This document shows positions 6,984-9,699 of a stretch of DNA of 9,699 nt, piece after piece. Position numbers and translations under genes: made by a program. Below the pieces are notes generated by a model. It made no database searches and had not been told where the DNA came from. It saw only the letters and a list, made by a program, of their open reading frames with translations. Each line of letters begins with the position of its first letter. The stretch's first letter is position 1. The stretch covers positions 1 to 9,699 of the forward strand of contig JAISQQ010000276.1 in the NCBI GenBank assembly GCA_031274075.1, written 5' to 3'. This stretch comes from Accumulibacter sp. GTDB taxonomy: Bacteria > Pseudomonadota > Gammaproteobacteria > Burkholderiales > Rhodocyclaceae.

Positions 6984-7002
6984 GCGATTTCCTGGAAATT
7001 GC
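6984..7002. promoter_or_regulatory. 19-bp imperfect palindrome upstream of the cupin gene
   Basis: GC-g-ATTTCC-T-GGAAAT-t-GC at 6984-7002 is symmetric at eight of nine half-positions around a single central T. It lies about 35 bases before the cupin start, in the 83-base gap after the isomerase gene. With a one-base centre it suits a dimeric DNA-binding protein better than an RNA hairpin. It could be an internal operator, but no promoter is evident next to it. Confidence 0.35.
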
Positions 7003-7032
7003 CTTTCAGGCTGTTGGAGCTTCCCCTTTGAC

Positions 7033-8550
7033 TCATTTCCGTGCGGCAAAAAGTTCGAACAGGTTTTCGCCGGGGTAAGGGAGGCTGTCCGGCAGCGGCA
7101 CGCCGATATTGTCCACTCCCAACAGCTTCACCGCTTCGAAGAGGACGGAGCCGGCTTTCTTGAACGCCACCGCCCCGTGGTGCGGATAGCCGTTGCCGAT
7201 CAGGATATGGCGGTAGAAGCGGGCGAAGCCGGGAATGGCGAAGATGCCGGCGCCGCCGAAGGTTTGCGGCGGAGCGTCGAGAATCTCGCCTTCCGCAATG
7301 TAGCTCGAAAGCGCCCCGGCCGGATTCGACTGGAGACGGAAAAAGGTGATGGGGCCGGCCTTGAGGCTTCCTTCGAGAGTTCCTCTGGTAATGTCCGGCT
7401 TGCCGCCGTTTTCCAGGCCGCGGTTCATGATCAGCTGGTACTTCATGGCATAGTCGTCGGCCAGGCATTCGGAACAGGTGTTGCCGCAATGGAAGCCCAT
7501 GAACAGGTCGTTAGGCTGGGCGCCCTTGAGACCGCATTTTTTGGGAAGAACGTCGGAAGGGACGGAATTGTTGATGTCGAGGAGGGTTGCCGGGCCGGAC
7601 GTGGCGCAGATTGCCATGTACTCGGACAGCGCGCCGTACAGGTCGACTTCGCAGGCGACCGGAATGCCGCTCCCGGTAAGTCTCGAATTGACGTAACAGG
7701 GGACAAAGCCGAAGGCCGGTTCGAAAGAGGGCCAGCACTTGTTGGCGAAAGCGACGAATTTGCTGGCTCCGGCGTGCTTTTCCTTCCACTGGAGCAGGGC
7801 GACTTCCAGTTGCGCCAGCTTTGGCAGGATGTCGGGGTAAGGGTTTTTCTTGCCTTTGCCCAGTTCGCGGTTCATGTCCGCCGTCACCGCGGCGATCAGT
7901 TTCGTTTCACTGGCCGCTTCCTTGTAGGCGAGGAGAAGATCCAGTTCGCTGTTTTCCTGGACCTCGACGCCGAGATCGTAGAGCGGCTTGATCGGGGCGT
8001 TGCAGGCCATGAAATCCTGGGGACGCGGGCCAAAACCGATGATTTTCAGGTTCCTGACACCGATGACGGTACGGGCGATGTCGATGAAGCCGGCCGCCTG
8101 ATCGGCGATCTCTTTGGGAGAACCCACCGGGTATTGGGGAATGTATGATTTTATGCCGCGCAGTTTCTGGTTGTACGAGTTGTTGAGAAGTCCGCACAGG
8201 GCGTCGCCCCGGTCATTCATCAAAACCTTTTTGTCCTCTTCGGCGGCGGCGGCGACCATGCAGGGATTGCCGAATTTCTTCATGAGGAGGGTGGTCGGGG
8301 ATTCGGGGCCGAAGTTGCCGAGATAGACGAGAAGCGCATTGACGCCGTTTTCAGCCAGTTCCCCGAGAGCCGCCAGCGCGTCGGATTCGTTTTCGACGAC
8401 CGTGCGGCAGATATAAGCCTTGACGCTTTTCTTCTTGAGAAATTCCGCCAGAGCGTCCAGCCGCGAGCGGGTCAGGCTCGCCGGGAAACAGTCGCGCGAC
8501 ACGCCGACCACGCCGAACTTCACCTCCGGAATGTTGCATAAAGTCGTCAT
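7033..8550 (-). CDS. L-fucose/D-arabinose isomerase-like protein (FucI family)
   Basis: This cytoplasmic, metal-dependent aldose-ketose isomerase has 505 residues, somewhat shorter than E. coli FucI (591). The N-terminal half has Rossmann-like segments (KFGVVGVSRDCFPASL, NALLVYLGNF). The C-terminal half carries the expected metal ligands: Glu301 in ACEVDLYG, Asp325 in LLDINN and a His in GNGYPHHG (457-458), corresponding to the Glu/Asp/His set of FucI. A cysteine-containing MGFHCGNTCSECL segment (351-363) is also present. AAGGGG (8562-8557), six bases before the ATG, supports the start. It is the first enzyme gene after lacI, 45 bases downstream. Its neighbour GH43 releases pentoses, so the real substrate may be an aldopentose and not L-fucose; this is inference. 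No fuculokinase or aldolase is present in the window. Confidence 0.85.
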   Translation of the reverse strand: MTTLCNIPEVKFGVVGVSRDCFPASLTRSRLDALAEFLKKKSVKAYICRTVVENESDALAALGELAENGVNALLVYLGNFGPESPTTLLMKKFGNPCMVAAAAEEDKKVLMNDRGDALCGLLNNSYNQKLRGIKSYIPQYPVGSPKEIADQAAGFIDIARTVIGVRNLKIIGFGPRPQDFMACNAPIKPLYDLGVEVQENSELDLLLAYKEAASETKLIAAVTADMNRELGKGKKNPYPDILPKLAQLEVALLQWKEKHAGASKFVAFANKCWPSFEPAFGFVPCYVNSRLTGSGIPVACEVDLYGALSEYMAICATSGPATLLDINNSVPSDVLPKKCGLKGAQPNDLFMGFHCGNTCSECLADDYAMKYQLIMNRGLENGGKPDITRGTLEGSLKAGPITFFRLQSNPAGALSSYIAEGEILDAPPQTFGGAGIFAIPGFARFYRHILIGNGYPHHGAVAFKKAGSVLFEAVKLLGVDNIGVPLPDSLPYPGENLFELFAARK

Positions 8551-8582
8551 GTCAGTCCCCTTGCATGCCGGATGAACGAATT

Positions 8583-8590
8583 AGCCTTAG
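8583..8590. promoter_or_regulatory. AGCCTTAG motif before the isomerase gene
   Basis: AGCCTTAG followed by TTG lies in the 45-base gap between lacI and the isomerase gene. The same eight bases, followed by GTTG, occur upstream of lacI at 9648-9655. Both lie 30-40 bases before a start codon on the same strand. They may be operator half-sites for the LacI protein, but the match is short. Confidence 0.25.
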
Positions 8591-8595
8591 TTGCT

Positions 8596-9618
8596 TTATG
8601 AGATGCTTTGGCGGATCACGATTTCCGCCTGGGTATACTGGATGGCCCTCTCCGGTTTCTCGCCGTACAGCAGGAAATGGGCAAGCTGTTTCACCGGCTC
8701 ATACCCCTGCACGAACGGCTGCTGGCAGACGGTGGCGAAGACGAGCCCCTCCCGCAAGCAGGAGGCGGTAAAGGGATCGATGTCCACTGTGACGATGCGG
8801 GGCCAGTTCCCATCCCTCGACTCCCGAATCGCCCTGAGTCCGCCTTCCTTGCCGCCGGCGGCGAAAAAGAAGGCATCCACCTCGCCGGCTTCAGCCAGCA
8901 GTTCCCGCACTTTTTCGCAGGAGGTGGATTCGTCGTCGTACATCTCGACGACCCGCTCCACCTGGAGACCGGAATATTTCTTTATTTCGTCGCAAAAACC
9001 CTGCACTCGCAGATGGTGCCCAAGGCTCTTCATGGAGCCGATGACCACGGCGATGTTGGCTTTTTCCCGGCAGGAAACCGCCACCAACCCGGCCGCGATC
9101 CTGCCGGTCTTCTGGTAGTCACAGCCGATGTAGGCCAGGCGGTCGGTGCCTTCGATATCCGAGTTGAAGGTGATTACCGGAATGCCCCGTCTGTCCGCTT
9201 CCTTCAGCCGGCCGCGAATCGCCTCGTCGTTGATGGGGTTGATGGCCAGAGCGTCGATGCCTTCTTCCAACATTTCGTCGATGCAGGCAAGCTGATCCGG
9301 GACGGAAAACCTGGCGACCTCCCGGTAGCGCAGGGACACGCCGAACTCCTTCATTTCGGCTTCGGCCCGGCGCACTCCCTCGACGATGTCCCGGAAGAAT
9401 ACGTTATTCACCGAGGCCGAGATGACGCCGACGACGTAAAGCTTTTTCCGGTTGACGAGAGCTCTGGCGACCTTGTTCGGCTTGTAGCCGTACTCGTCGA
9501 TGATTTTGGAGATGCGCGCCTCGACCGATTTGTCCACCCGCCCGCGCCGGTTGACGACCCTGTCGATGGTGCCCCGGGAAACGCCGGCGATCTTGGCAAG
9601 TTCCTTGATGGTGATCAT
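8596..9618 (-). CDS. LacI-family transcriptional regulator
   Basis: This 340-residue product is a normal-length LacI-family repressor. Residues 1-60 form the DNA-binding head: ITIKELAKIAGVSRGTIDRV is the helix-turn-helix, followed by NRRGRVDKSVEARI and the hinge helix region GYKPNKVARAL. The rest is a periplasmic-binding-protein-like sensor domain resembling ribose-type binding proteins (VGVISASVNNVFFRDIVEGV, GIDALAINPINDEAI, GIPVITFNSDIEGTDRLAYI). It should bind operator DNA as a dimer or tetramer and release it when a sugar effector binds. The start at 9618 is preferred over a TTG four codons earlier because GGAG (9628-9625) is six bases upstream and MITIKELAK matches family N-termini. As first gene of the operon it probably regulates itself and the genes behind it. 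The effector is unknown. Confidence 0.93.
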   Translation of the reverse strand: MITIKELAKIAGVSRGTIDRVVNRRGRVDKSVEARISKIIDEYGYKPNKVARALVNRKKLYVVGVISASVNNVFFRDIVEGVRRAEAEMKEFGVSLRYREVARFSVPDQLACIDEMLEEGIDALAINPINDEAIRGRLKEADRRGIPVITFNSDIEGTDRLAYIGCDYQKTGRIAAGLVAVSCREKANIAVVIGSMKSLGHHLRVQGFCDEIKKYSGLQVERVVEMYDDESTSCEKVRELLAEAGEVDAFFFAAGGKEGGLRAIRESRDGNWPRIVTVDIDPFTASCLREGLVFATVCQQPFVQGYEPVKQLAHFLLYGEKPERAIQYTQAEIVIRQSIS

Positions 9619-9699
9619 GCTGCGCTCCAAAATCCGACAGAGGTTTCAGCCTTAGGTTGGCGAATTGGTTTTTGGTGTTTGCGTGACCGCGAGAGGCGG
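9619..9699 (-). promoter_or_regulatory. Upstream region of lacI, presumed operon promoter/operator
   Basis: These 81 bases precede lacI and should hold at least part of the operon promoter. I cannot identify a convincing -35/-10 pair. The AGCCTTAG motif lies at 9648-9655. At the window edge, CCGC (9687-9690) and GCGG (9696-9699) form a four-base inverted repeat with a five-base loop, which may be cut by the edge. Confidence 0.35.

Noticed and set aside
6973..8148. Long plus-strand open frame (391 codons) opposite the isomerase gene
   Set aside because: The opposite strand encodes a clear FucI-family protein with metal ligands. The antisense translation has no recognisable domain.

Overview
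The window reads as GC-rich Gram-negative DNA. Every well-supported gene lies on the minus strand. At the left edge is the 5' end of a Ppx/GppA exopolyphosphatase whose N-terminus (AAVDLGSNSFRLEVGR) looks proteobacterial, most like betaproteobacterial Ppx. A periplasmic binding protein with a cleavable signal peptide and no lipobox also points to a Gram-negative cell. The exact lineage is an inference.

Read in the direction of transcription (right to left), the window holds one probable sugar-utilisation operon: a LacI-family repressor (9618-8596), an L-fucose/D-arabinose isomerase-like enzyme (8550-7033), a cupin of the ureidoglycolate lyase (AllA) fold (6949-6419), a periplasmic sugar-binding protein (6220-4961), two MalF/MalG-type permeases (4842-3949 and 3952-3116, overlapping by 4 bp), a cytoplasmic GH43 beta-xylosidase/arabinofuranosidase-type enzyme (3098-1452) and a UgpC/MalK-type ATPase (1447-440). 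Gaps between most genes are short and each gene has a good Shine-Dalgarno sequence. After the ATPase comes about 340 bp without a convincing gene, then the ppx promoter and the ppx start.

A coherent reading is that a short beta-linked, probably pentose-containing oligosaccharide is captured in the periplasm, imported by a complete CUT1 ABC transporter that has its own ATPase, and cleaved inside the cell by GH43. The aldose released is isomerised by the FucI-like enzyme, and LacI senses the sugar. No kinase or aldolase is present, so the pathway must be completed elsewhere. The AllA-like cupin is the part whose role is unknown.

The non-coding DNA is unusually structured. An imperfect tandem duplication of about 124 bp (6206-6465) has copied the end of the cupin gene, the intergenic region and the first codons of the binding-protein gene. 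A strong compound hairpin (4907-4946) follows the binding-protein gene, in the same place as the REP element between malE and malF of enteric bacteria. A three-part repeat able to form alternative stem-loops (407-446) lies on the ATPase stop codon. A 19-bp palindrome (6984-7002) lies before the cupin gene. An AGCCTTAG motif occurs upstream of both lacI and the isomerase gene. I saw no tRNA, rRNA, CRISPR array, insertion sequence or phage gene.
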